Assembly (NCBI GenBank): GCA_964501415.1
Contig: CAZCSL010000003.1
Span: 62,001-126,000 of the forward strand
Length of the DNA: 64,000 nucleotides
Direction of reading: 5' to 3'
Source: B1SED10-225 sp964501415
GTDB lineage: Bacteria; Bacillota_I; Bacilli_A; Izemoplasmatales; Izemoplasmataceae
The notes under the pieces were generated by a model, which ran no database searches, was not told the DNA's origin, and saw only the letters and a program-made list of their open reading frames with translations. Within the stretch, counting starts at the first letter, position 1. Every line of letters begins with the position of its first letter. A program made the position numbers and the translations under genes. Of this stretch, positions 1-7,311 are shown piece after piece.

Positions 1-1630
1 TATCCATGGCTGCAGGTCGTTTAGGCAACCCTGGCATAGTCATCATTTCGCCTGTAAGCGCAACGATGAACCCCGCTCCAATAGAAGGGGTGAGTTCACG
101 AATAGTTAGCTCGAAATCTCTTGGTCTACCATAAAGTTTTGGATCATCACTAAGTGACATTTGTGTTTTTGCCATACAAACTTGTAAGTTGTCCCAACCT
201 TCACGTTTGAATTTTCTTAACTGATTACGAGCTTTCTTAGAATAATTAATGGTTTTTGCACCATAAACTTTTTTAGCGATAACTTCAATCTTCTCTTCAA
301 TTGACTGTTCATTTTCATACAATCGTTTGAAAGGTTTGGTGTTGCTTTCGATTTGACTTAATACTTTGTTTGCTAAATCTACAGCACCATCGCCGCCATC
401 AGCCCATACTTTTGATAAAGCGTAAGGGTGGTTCATTTTCTCAAGCCAATCTGCTAAGGCTTTGTGTTCTGCATCTGTATCATGTACAAAATGATTTACC
501 GCTACGACATAGGGTAAATTAAACTCTTGAATCGTCTCAATATGTTTTTGAAGGTTTTCTACACCTTTTTTAAGCGCTTCAACGTTTTCTTCTTTTAAAG
601 CATCTTTCTTAACGCCCCCATGCATTTTAAGGGCACGGACTGTAGCAACTATGACCACAGCGCTAGGATCAAATCCAGCTTGTCTTGTTTTGATGTTTAA
701 AAACTTTTCAGCACCTAAATCCGCACCAAATCCTGCTTCTGTAATGACATAGTCTGCAAGTTTTCTACCCATATTGGTAGCAATAATACTATTGCATCCG
801 TGTGCAATGTTTGCAAAAGGACCGCCATGCACTAAAGCCGGTGTGTTTTCTAAAGTTTGAACTAAATTAGGCTTAATGGCATCTCTTAGGATTAAAGTGA
901 TGGCTCCTTCAGCCCCCAAATCACCAACCGTAACTGGCTTACGATCATAGGTATTAGCAATCACTATACGCTTAATTCTGGTTTTTAAATCTTGAATATC
1001 ACTAGCTAAACATAAGACCGCCATAATCTCTGAGGCTACGGTAATGTTAAAACCATCTTCTCGTGGGATAGAGTTACCGATACCACCTAGACCAACCGTA
1101 ACTTGTCTTAAAGAACGGTCATTCATATCTAATGCACGTTTCCAAGATATTCTTCTTGGATCAATATGCAAATCATTCCCTTGATGCAAATGGTTATCAA
1201 TCATAGCGGAAATGGCGTTAGTTGCTGTGGTAATCGCATGGATATCGCCTGTAAAATGAAGATTGATATCTTCCATGGGGACTACTTGAGCATGTCCACC
1301 ACCTGCTGCGCCTCCTTTAATGCCCATTACTGGTCCAAAGGAAGGTTCTCTCAAAGCTACGATTGCATCTTTACCAACTTTGGAAAAAGCTTGTCCTAAA
1401 CCAACTGTAGTGGTAGATTTCCCTTCTCCAGCAGGAGTCGGTGTTATGGCCGTTACTAAAATAACTTTACCATTCTTGTCCTTTAAGTCCTCTTGAGCTT
1501 CAAGGCGGATTTTTGCCTTGTAATTACCATAACGCTCAATATGTTCTTCTTTTAAATTCAATCTTTTAGCAATGTCACCTACATCGAGCATTTTTGCCTT
1601 TTGAGCAATTTTTAAATCTTGATTTTCCAT
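1..1630 (-). CDS. fhs: Formate--tetrahydrofolate ligase, C-terminal end cut off
   Basis: Catalyses ATP-dependent formylation of tetrahydrofolate to 10-formyl-THF in the cytosol, feeding purine and fMet synthesis. 543 residues are visible from ATG 1628-1630, behind GGAGG at 1639-1643. The family P-loop TPTPAGEGKS is at residues 63-72. The C-terminal stretch GEMMTMPGLPK is reached just before the left edge, so only about a dozen residues of a family usually near 555 aa should be missing. It is transcribed divergently from the aromatic operon and has its own promoter (1668-1696). The 5-formyl-THF cyclo-ligase at 38457 serves the same folate pool. Identity is secure. Confidence 0.97.
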   Translation of the reverse strand, partial: MENQDLKIAQKAKMLDVGDIAKRLNLKEEHIERYGNYKAKIRLEAQEDLKDKNGKVILVTAITPTPAGEGKSTTTVGLGQAFSKVGKDAIVALREPSFGPVMGIKGGAAGGGHAQVVPMEDINLHFTGDIHAITTATNAISAMIDNHLHQGNDLHIDPRRISWKRALDMNDRSLRQVTVGLGGIGNSIPREDGFNITVASEIMAVLCLASDIQDLKTRIKRIVIANTYDRKPVTVGDLGAEGAITLILRDAIKPNLVQTLENTPALVHGGPFANIAHGCNSIIATNMGRKLADYVITEAGFGADLGAEKFLNIKTRQAGFDPSAVVIVATVRALKMHGGVKKDALKEENVEALKKGVENLQKHIETIQEFNLPYVVAVNHFVHDTDAEHKALADWLEKMNHPYALSKVWADGGDGAVDLANKVLSQIESNTKPFKRLYENEQSIEEKIEVIAKKVYGAKTINYSKKARNQLRKFKREGWDNLQVCMAKTQMSLSDDPKLYGRPRDFELTIRELTPSIGAGFIVALTGEMMTMPGLPKRPAAMD

Positions 1631-2006
1631 AAAAAAAGCCTCCATTCGTTTGTAATCATCCGGTATCATTATCCCATATTTGTAGTATAAATTCAACGCT
1701 AAATTAAAACGCTTTCACAAATAGTATTTAATTTGTGTCTGATCCAAATCACAGACGCTTTAAAATCATTATTTAGTTGAATGATTAATGCCCCTTTTCA
1801 CAAAATATATTATGTTTTTTCTCTTAATATAGACATTTCCCAGTTTTTATTTCAAACTGCTATTAACTTTATCTCAAGGCATCCAACGATATTACTAAAT
1901 TATATAATCTTAATAAGGCGATTTTCTACGTTGTTGTCCTAACCATTTAGATTAAAGATGTGTTATTATATAAATCTAAAGCCCATGATAGAAACGAGGT
2001 TGTTTT
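1631..2006. other. Divergent intergenic region between fhs and the aromatic operon
   Basis: 376 bp without a gene. It holds the fhs promoter (1668-1696, minus). A perfect inverted repeat, CACAAAT at 1716-1722 and ATTTGTG at 1731-1737, lies upstream of that promoter. On the plus strand there is a TATAAT at 1903-1908, a possible -10 for the aro genes, but no convincing -35. I see no tRNA, riboswitch fold or small ORF. Confidence 0.5.
1668..1696 (-). promoter_or_regulatory. Promoter of fhs
   Basis: Read on the minus strand: -35 TTGAAT (1691-1696), 17-bp spacer, -10 GATAAT (1668-1673). This places the start of transcription about 30 nt before the fhs ATG. Two mismatches to sigma-A consensus; spacing is ideal. 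Confidence 0.6.
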
Positions 2007-2258
2007 ATGAAAGAATTAGAAGCAGTAAGAAAGAAAATCAATGAGCTTGATCAAGAGATTGTTCGGCTTTTACAAAAGCGATTTGATATGGTTTCAGATG
2101 TTGCAGCCATCAAAAAACAAATAGGTATGCCTATATTGGATCAAAATCGAGAAGCTTCAATTATGAAAAGTCTAGATGGCTTAAAATATGAGCACGAACT
2201 TAAAGAAGTGTACAAATCAATCTTAATGGTTAGTAAAAATTTGCAACGAGATGAGTGA
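2007..2258 (+). CDS. Chorismate mutase, AroQ type
   Basis: Converts chorismate to prephenate on the way to Phe and Tyr. 83 residues, the size of a free-standing all-alpha AroQ-class mutase. The family pattern is present: R8, R25 in the LLQKR helix, K36, and D45/R48/E49 in LDQNRE. First gene of the aromatic operon. Its stop (TGA 2256-2258) lies just before the next gene, or overlaps that gene's alternative GTG start. No DAHP synthase or prephenate dehydratase domain is attached; DAHP synthase is a separate gene three places downstream. Cytosolic. Confidence 0.93.
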   Translation: MKELEAVRKKINELDQEIVRLLQKRFDMVSDVAAIKKQIGMPILDQNREASIMKSLDGLKYEHELKEVYKSILMVSKNLQRDE

Positions 2259-2263
2259 TTAAT

Positions 2264-3508
2264 ATGTATGGCTTGTTAGGGGAGAAGCTCTCTCACAGTT
2301 TTTCTGTAGATATACATCAAATTTTAAATCCATCCATAAGCTATAACCTCTATGAAACCCGTGATTTAGAAACATTTTTTAGTACTGCTGTATTTGAGGG
2401 TTTAAACGTCACCCATCCATATAAGGAAGCTGTAATTCCACTGTTAGACAAACTGGACGCTTCTAGTATAAAAACTAATGCTGTTAATACGATAATAAAG
2501 ACCGGGCATCATCTCATAGGTTATAATACCGATTATATGGCTTTAAAACACCTTTTCAGTACAACCTTAAAAAACGCGAAAAAAGCCTCCTTTGGAATAC
2601 TGGGAAACGGCGCTACTATGAGGAGTATAAAGCATGCATTATATGATTTAAATCACGATAATATCACGGTTTATGCTCGCAATCCTCAACTAGGTGAAAA
2701 ACCTTTAGAGTGCCTTGAAGATAAGCACGATTATCTAATAAATGCAACCCCTGTTGGGATGTATCCGCATAACGATCAAACCATCGCGGATAAAATTAAA
2801 TCGTTTAAAAATATTACTATCGCAATGGACCTAATTTACAATCCCCTAAGATCTAATTTTTTACTCAACGCCAAGCAAATGGGTGCTAAAATTATTAATG
2901 GACTACCGCTGTTATTCTTACAAGCAGCTTATGCCCAAAAAATTTGGGAGCTTTGTGCTTTTCCTACTGATTGGCAAAAACGCACTGAGTTTCTAGAAAA
3001 GCAACTAGAAAATATTGTCTTAATAGGTATGCCCTTTAGTGGAAAATCTCATTACGGTTATCTACTTGAAAAAATGATGCAAAAGAAATTCGTTGATATT
3101 GATCGACTCATAGAAGAAAAAGCCCATACGGATATCACAACAATCATAAAAACTTCTGGTGAAGAAACATTTAGAGCATTGGAACATGAAACGACCATCA
3201 AAGCAGCTAAAAGACACCGCCAAATAATTGCGACAGGTGGTGGTATCATTCAAAACAAGATGGCCATGCAAATCCTAAAACAAAATGGTTTGATTGTTTG
3301 GCTTGATGTTAGTGACAACCTAGCCGAAAGCAAAAAACTTGATACCAGGCCCCTATTAGATAGCTTTAAAGACTGGCAAATTACCAAAAAGAGACGTTAT
3401 CATAATTACAAGGCTTATGCGGATATTATTATTGAAAAAAATACTGAAGACGAAACCATTATTTTAAATCGTCTAAAGGAGGCACTTGATGGATATTTTG
3501 GTCATTAA
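2264..3508 (+). CDS. aroE-aroK: Bifunctional shikimate dehydrogenase - shikimate kinase (AroE-AroK fusion)
   Basis: Two consecutive steps on one chain: 3-dehydroshikimate to shikimate (NADPH), then phosphorylation to shikimate-3-phosphate (ATP). Residues 1 to about 245 are AroE: shikimate-binding S10/S12, catalytic K54 in NVTHPYK, D90 in NTD, a Rossmann turn near 112-116, NATPVGM at 160-166. Residues from about 249 are AroK: P-loop GMPFSGKS at 255-262, FVDID, GEETFR, TGGG and RPLL. I chose ATG 2264, with GAGTGA 5 nt upstream; GTG 2255 would add three residues. The linker is short, with no frameshift or internal start in between, so this looks like a true fusion. Confidence 0.93.
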   Translation: MYGLLGEKLSHSFSVDIHQILNPSISYNLYETRDLETFFSTAVFEGLNVTHPYKEAVIPLLDKLDASSIKTNAVNTIIKTGHHLIGYNTDYMALKHLFSTTLKNAKKASFGILGNGATMRSIKHALYDLNHDNITVYARNPQLGEKPLECLEDKHDYLINATPVGMYPHNDQTIADKIKSFKNITIAMDLIYNPLRSNFLLNAKQMGAKIINGLPLLFLQAAYAQKIWELCAFPTDWQKRTEFLEKQLENIVLIGMPFSGKSHYGYLLEKMMQKKFVDIDRLIEEKAHTDITTIIKTSGEETFRALEHETTIKAAKRHRQIIATGGGIIQNKMAMQILKQNGLIVWLDVSDNLAESKKLDTRPLLDSFKDWQITKKRRYHNYKAYADIIIEKNTEDETIILNRLKEALDGYFGH

Positions 3509-3923
3509 TGGCCCTAATCTAAATTTGCTGGGTACTAGACAACCAAAAATATATGGTTCTCTTAGCTATCAAGCATTATGTGATGAACTTGAGGCTTTTG
3601 CTAAAAAGTTACAGATTAAACTAGAGATTAAGCAAACAAACTTTGAAGGCATTATTATTGATTTATTACATTACGCCCATAACAAGAATTTTCAGGGCGT
3701 GGTTTTGAATGCAGCGGCATACACACATACTTCTTATGCAATTTATGATGCGATTTTGGCTATCGATGTTCCGGTAGTTGAAGTCCATTTGACAGACCCC
3801 AAAACAAGAACCGAATCGTTTCGTCACACCTCAGTTATAGAAAATGCGTGTGTGAAAACGTTTAGTGGTGAAGGTTTGCAGTCATACATAAATGCAATTA
3901 ATTTTTTGAAAGTTGGATACTGA
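3489..3923 (+). CDS. aroQ: 3-dehydroquinate dehydratase, type II
   Basis: Dehydrates 3-dehydroquinate to 3-dehydroshikimate. 144 residues, the usual length for the small dodecameric type II enzyme. Motifs: NGPNLNLLGTR at 7-17 with R17, catalytic Y22 in IYG, NAAAYTHTS, EVHLTD and the FRHTS loop. Start ATG 3489 follows AAAGGAGG; TTG 3486 is the only alternative. It overlaps the end of aroE-aroK by 20 bp, which suggests translational coupling. Supplies the substrate of the AroE half of the preceding fusion. Confidence 0.96.
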   Translation: MDILVINGPNLNLLGTRQPKIYGSLSYQALCDELEAFAKKLQIKLEIKQTNFEGIIIDLLHYAHNKNFQGVVLNAAAYTHTSYAIYDAILAIDVPVVEVHLTDPKTRTESFRHTSVIENACVKTFSGEGLQSYINAINFLKVGY

Positions 3924-4912
3924 TGTTTTTAAAACTGTATGATGATGCGCAAAAAGAATCAATTGAGCTTTTATTAACTGCTTTAAAGGCAGAAAATCTA
4001 TCTTTTGAATTGATTGAAACGGCTGAGTATAAACTGATTCATCTACCTAAAATTAATCGTGATTATGATGTACAAAGGTTTATCAATGATGCTAGCGTAG
4101 AGAAAGTCATTCCCATTTTTTCTAACATGCCCCAACAAAAACCATTAAAAGCCAATGATCCCTCCAAGCGTTTCACCTCTAAGATCATGGATATTATGCC
4201 TTTGTATATTGCTGGTCCATGCAGCGTGGAGAGCGAAGCGCAAATGCATGCCATTGCTAAAATCATCAAAGCGAGTAAAGCTCAAGTTTTAAGAGGAGGC
4301 GCCTTTAAACCTAGAACATCTCCTTATAGTTTTCAAGGGCTCAAAGAAAGCGGCCTAAAAATTCTTGCCGATACAGCTAAACACCATAAACTTTTATCTA
4401 TCAGTGAAATCGTCTCTGAAAACGATATCGATTTATTTATTAAACATGGCATCGACATCATACAAGTTGGTGCTAGAAATATGCAAAATTTTTCTTTGTT
4501 AAAAGCGTTAGGAAAAATAGATAAGCCTATATTATTAAAACGTGGCTTTGTCAATACCGTAGAGGAGTGGTTAATGAGTGCTGAATATCTTTTGCACCAC
4601 GGAAATCCCAATGTCATCTTATGTGAAAGAGGCATTCGCACCTTTGAACCCTCTACAAGGACTACCCTTGATATTGGAGGCGCTTTAGTCGCTAAATCTA
4701 AAACCCATCTCCCTGTCATTTTCGACCCTTCACACGCAGCTGGTGATTTTCGACTAGTGGAAAACCTTTCCTTAGCCGGATTTGCTGCAGGATTAGATGG
4801 CTTTATGGTAGAAGTCCATCAAAATCCAATCAAAGCGTTGAGTGACGGGGCACAATCTTTAAAACCTGAGCGTTATTTAACTTTGATGAAAAAGATTAAA
4901 GAGCATTATTAA
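3923..4912 (+). CDS. aroF: 3-deoxy-7-phosphoheptulonate (DAHP) synthase with N-terminal regulatory domain
   Basis: Condenses PEP and erythrose-4-phosphate, the entry step of the shikimate pathway. 329 residues. The first ~75 form a ferredoxin-like domain of the type that gives feedback control in Thermotoga-type (class I-beta) enzymes. The TIM barrel follows, with GPCSVES at 98-104, RGGAFKPRTSPYSFQG, LLKRG, ERGIRTFE, DPSHAAG and EVHQNP. Its ATG overlaps the previous stop (TGATG). Last gene of this operon; no hairpin terminator is evident before the next promoter-like element. Confidence 0.95.
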   Translation: MFLKLYDDAQKESIELLLTALKAENLSFELIETAEYKLIHLPKINRDYDVQRFINDASVEKVIPIFSNMPQQKPLKANDPSKRFTSKIMDIMPLYIAGPCSVESEAQMHAIAKIIKASKAQVLRGGAFKPRTSPYSFQGLKESGLKILADTAKHHKLLSISEIVSENDIDLFIKHGIDIIQVGARNMQNFSLLKALGKIDKPILLKRGFVNTVEEWLMSAEYLLHHGNPNVILCERGIRTFEPSTRTTLDIGGALVAKSKTHLPVIFDPSHAAGDFRLVENLSLAGFAAGLDGFMVEVHQNPIKALSDGAQSLKPERYLTLMKKIKEHY

Positions 4913-4938
4913 AAGGATATTTTCTTTAGTTTAAAATA

Positions 4939-4947
4939 TGTTATAAT
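4939..4947 (+). promoter_or_regulatory. Extended -10 element before the membrane-protein pair
   Basis: TGTTATAAT, i.e. TG-N-TATAAT, about 44 nt upstream of ATG 4991. No good -35 is seen at the expected distance. The leader between them contains CCCAAATTGGG, which could pair over the ribosome-binding site. Confidence 0.5.
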
Positions 4948-4990
4948 CTAGGGTGTGAATAGCTTTTTGTCCCAAATTGGGGGAATCAAC

Positions 4991-5518
4991 ATGAAAAGAG
5001 ACATCTATATATCCATAATTTTATCCATCGTAACGTTTGTTCTATTTCTTATTGGGCTTTATGGTACCCTCTTTAGAGAAGATGGTTTTTTTCTCGTTTT
5101 TGGACAAATAATAAGCATGTACCTACTGATTTTTCATCCCCTTATCTTTTTTCTATTAAGTCGTAGATTATTAAGAGAAGCTGATATTCGTTATGTCCCA
5201 GAAAATTTGATTTTCAATATCATCGTCTTGCCGCTTTTCCCCATTGCTTACGTTTTGATTCCAATCGGGGTTAATATCATAGATAATTTTAGCGATCTAT
5301 CCGCTTTAGAATTTGTTTTTATCATCTTTGAGTTTTCCGCTGTAGCTACAGGGTTTGCCTTTTTTGTTAGGTACGCCAGAAAAACGGTGCTCGATACAAT
5401 TGTTCCAAGAGATTTATATGCAATTCACCACTATTACATCGGTAGTTTAGTATATTTTTATTTTGTCCGTCTCACGATATTATCTAGCTTGTTACTTAGT
5501 GGTGCTAGCGGTATTTAG
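4991..5518 (+). CDS. Unknown multi-pass membrane protein (175 aa)
   Basis: I do not recognise a family. About five hydrophobic segments at residues 6-25, 35-55, 71-92, 105-125 and 150-172 point to an integral membrane protein. Short polar loops include SRRLLREAD near 56-64 and VRYARKT near 127. There are no cysteine pairs, nucleotide-binding motifs or transporter signatures. Start ATG 4991 follows GGGGGA at 4979-4984; an upstream in-frame start near 4955 has no ribosome-binding site. It precedes another membrane protein by 35 bp, so the two probably form a small operon. Confidence 0.75.
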   Translation: MKRDIYISIILSIVTFVLFLIGLYGTLFREDGFFLVFGQIISMYLLIFHPLIFFLLSRRLLREADIRYVPENLIFNIIVLPLFPIAYVLIPIGVNIIDNFSDLSALEFVFIIFEFSAVATGFAFFVRYARKTVLDTIVPRDLYAIHHYYIGSLVYFYFVRLTILSSLLLSGASGI

Positions 5519-5553
5519 TAACTATAAATCCATCCATTGAAGAGGGGGTTATT

Positions 5554-7287
5554 ATGCTTTTATTCGGGATTTTCTTAATTCCATTTTTATTTTTTTTAAT
5601 CGTCTCGTATGCCTTTAATAAATCTAAACTAGATACATCTCGTAGTGAACTAATACTTCTGTCTTTATCAGAAGGCCTTATAGCCTATTTGATAGCTGTA
5701 TTGATCACATATGAGGGGTTTTTTAATGTTTTTTGGACTTATGCGCTTGTTTTACTGTTAATGATGGTGATTGCCGGTCTATTCTTATATTATCTAAAAT
5801 CGATGGACAAAGAGTGGGATTTACAAATTGAAACCATCAAAAATACACTAGTCCTATACTTTATGACCTTCGTCCCTTTTATGGTTTCGTTAACCATTTT
5901 TAGATTCCAGCCTTTAGGATTACAAATTTTTTATGCTACCTTGTTAAGTTTGCTTATTTTTGTTTTGGGCTGGCTTATCAAAGAGTGGATAAAAGATCGT
6001 TATAGCCTTATTTTTCATAAAATATCTAACGCACAAATATTCTTTTACGTTGGTGTTTGGGTCGTTATTGGAATTTTTATAGCGGCTTGGATTCTTTTGT
6101 CTTTTCCAAAAGCAACGCTTTCAAAGCCCCTCAATCTTAGCGATAATATCGGATATTTGATTTTTGACGGATTTGATACGACTATGCAAAATTCAATCCG
6201 TTCTGAAACCATATTCAAGTTGAATAGCGATAACTTACCCGTTTCTCATCACGATTTTGTCGATTATATTACAGATGATGAATATCTTTATTTGTTAAGA
6301 AAAGACGGGAAATTATATGTTATCAGCTTAAATACCGGCCGGGTAAGGTATGACCGACAAATAACGAATGAAGAACGGTCCTTAAACCCCAAAACGGCGC
6401 AAGTATTTTTTGAAGTTAATGGGGAAATCTATTTGCTCCATGATCATTTGTATGAAATATCGCCTACCAGACACAATCTTATCGATGATGATATTTCTAG
6501 GAATAATACACAGCTTATCTACAAAGAGGATGGACTACGGTTGTTACATAATGAAGCCGATAATATCTATACACTGCTAAGTATCGATAATAATTCTTTG
6601 ACAACGGAAACCCAAATCGATCATTTAGCTGAGGATGAATCCCTAACCATTATTTCAAATCATATCTTTATCACCGATGGAGTGCATTATACCCTCCTAA
6701 ATGATGATTCAGTACGTTTTGATGTTGAAAGAGGTATTCCTCATTATTTTGCTGATGATAATAAAATGCTTTACGTTGAATCAAGTTATGATCCTTTGTC
6801 AATGATTCGGGGGACACAGTATAAAGTCATGGACATTGATGAAGACAGTCTAATTAAAGATTCCTTCCGCCAGTTTAATAGACATGGATTGCTCATCGAT
6901 GAGGATTTGTATCTTGTCCCTGAACTTAGTCGCCCATTGGGTAGAGTAGAGGTTGCTAATGCAGATTTAACGTTTAAAGGGATTCATCAACATCATGAAA
7001 CTGAGCGTATTTGGTTTTTAAATACATTTAATAAGAGTTATGTTGTTACTTACCGAATAGATCATGATAAGGTAAACTACTTACAAGTCGATCAAAGGGA
7101 AGGGGCCTCTGTACTATCCTTAAATACTTTAGAAGTTAAAGATTTAACCATGCCTTTACCCTTCTACAGCCACTATGGATTGGGTATTTTCGTCCCTATC
7201 ATCATCGCGATTCTCACCCCTATATCTAACTACAGGAAATATATCACCGTGATTGATTTCAAGTCCGTTACAGAACGAAAAAAATAA
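5554..7287 (+). CDS. Unknown membrane protein with large extracytoplasmic repeat-like domain (577 aa)
   Basis: Six hydrophobic segments lie in residues 2-185. A soluble region of about 350 residues (187-540) follows, then a seventh segment (about 543-561) and a basic tail. The soluble part alternates short beta-like stretches such as LYLLRKDGKLYVISLNTGR, DGLRLLHNEADNIYTLLS and ESLTIISNHIFITDG, as beta-propeller proteins do. I cannot name a family. If the N-terminus is inside, the domain faces outward. Start follows GAGGGGG at about 5540-5546. The stop codon lies within the stem of a shared terminator. Confidence 0.75.
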   Translation: MLLFGIFLIPFLFFLIVSYAFNKSKLDTSRSELILLSLSEGLIAYLIAVLITYEGFFNVFWTYALVLLLMMVIAGLFLYYLKSMDKEWDLQIETIKNTLVLYFMTFVPFMVSLTIFRFQPLGLQIFYATLLSLLIFVLGWLIKEWIKDRYSLIFHKISNAQIFFYVGVWVVIGIFIAAWILLSFPKATLSKPLNLSDNIGYLIFDGFDTTMQNSIRSETIFKLNSDNLPVSHHDFVDYITDDEYLYLLRKDGKLYVISLNTGRVRYDRQITNEERSLNPKTAQVFFEVNGEIYLLHDHLYEISPTRHNLIDDDISRNNTQLIYKEDGLRLLHNEADNIYTLLSIDNNSLTTETQIDHLAEDESLTIISNHIFITDGVHYTLLNDDSVRFDVERGIPHYFADDNKMLYVESSYDPLSMIRGTQYKVMDIDEDSLIKDSFRQFNRHGLLIDEDLYLVPELSRPLGRVEVANADLTFKGIHQHHETERIWFLNTFNKSYVVTYRIDHDKVNYLQVDQREGASVLSLNTLEVKDLTMPLPFYSHYGLGIFVPIIIAILTPISNYRKYITVIDFKSVTERKK

Positions 7288-7308
7288 AACAGTTATCCAC
7301 TGTTTTAT
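7284..7308. terminator. Bidirectional terminator between the membrane-protein operon and mfd
   Basis: Perfect 10-bp stem (ATAAAACAGT, loop TATCC, ACTGTTTTAT) with T runs on both sides. It serves the plus-strand membrane operon and the minus-strand mfd; the plus-strand stop codon is inside the stem. Confidence 0.85.
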
Positions 7309-7311
7309 TTT

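Noticed and set aside
1166..1399. 77-codon open frame opposite fhs
   Set aside because: Lies wholly within the well-supported fhs gene on the other strand, has no ribosome-binding site and no recognisable protein features.
4333..4719. 128-codon open frame opposite DAHP synthase
   Set aside because: Long only because the plus-strand gene is well conserved; no ribosome-binding site and no known motif.
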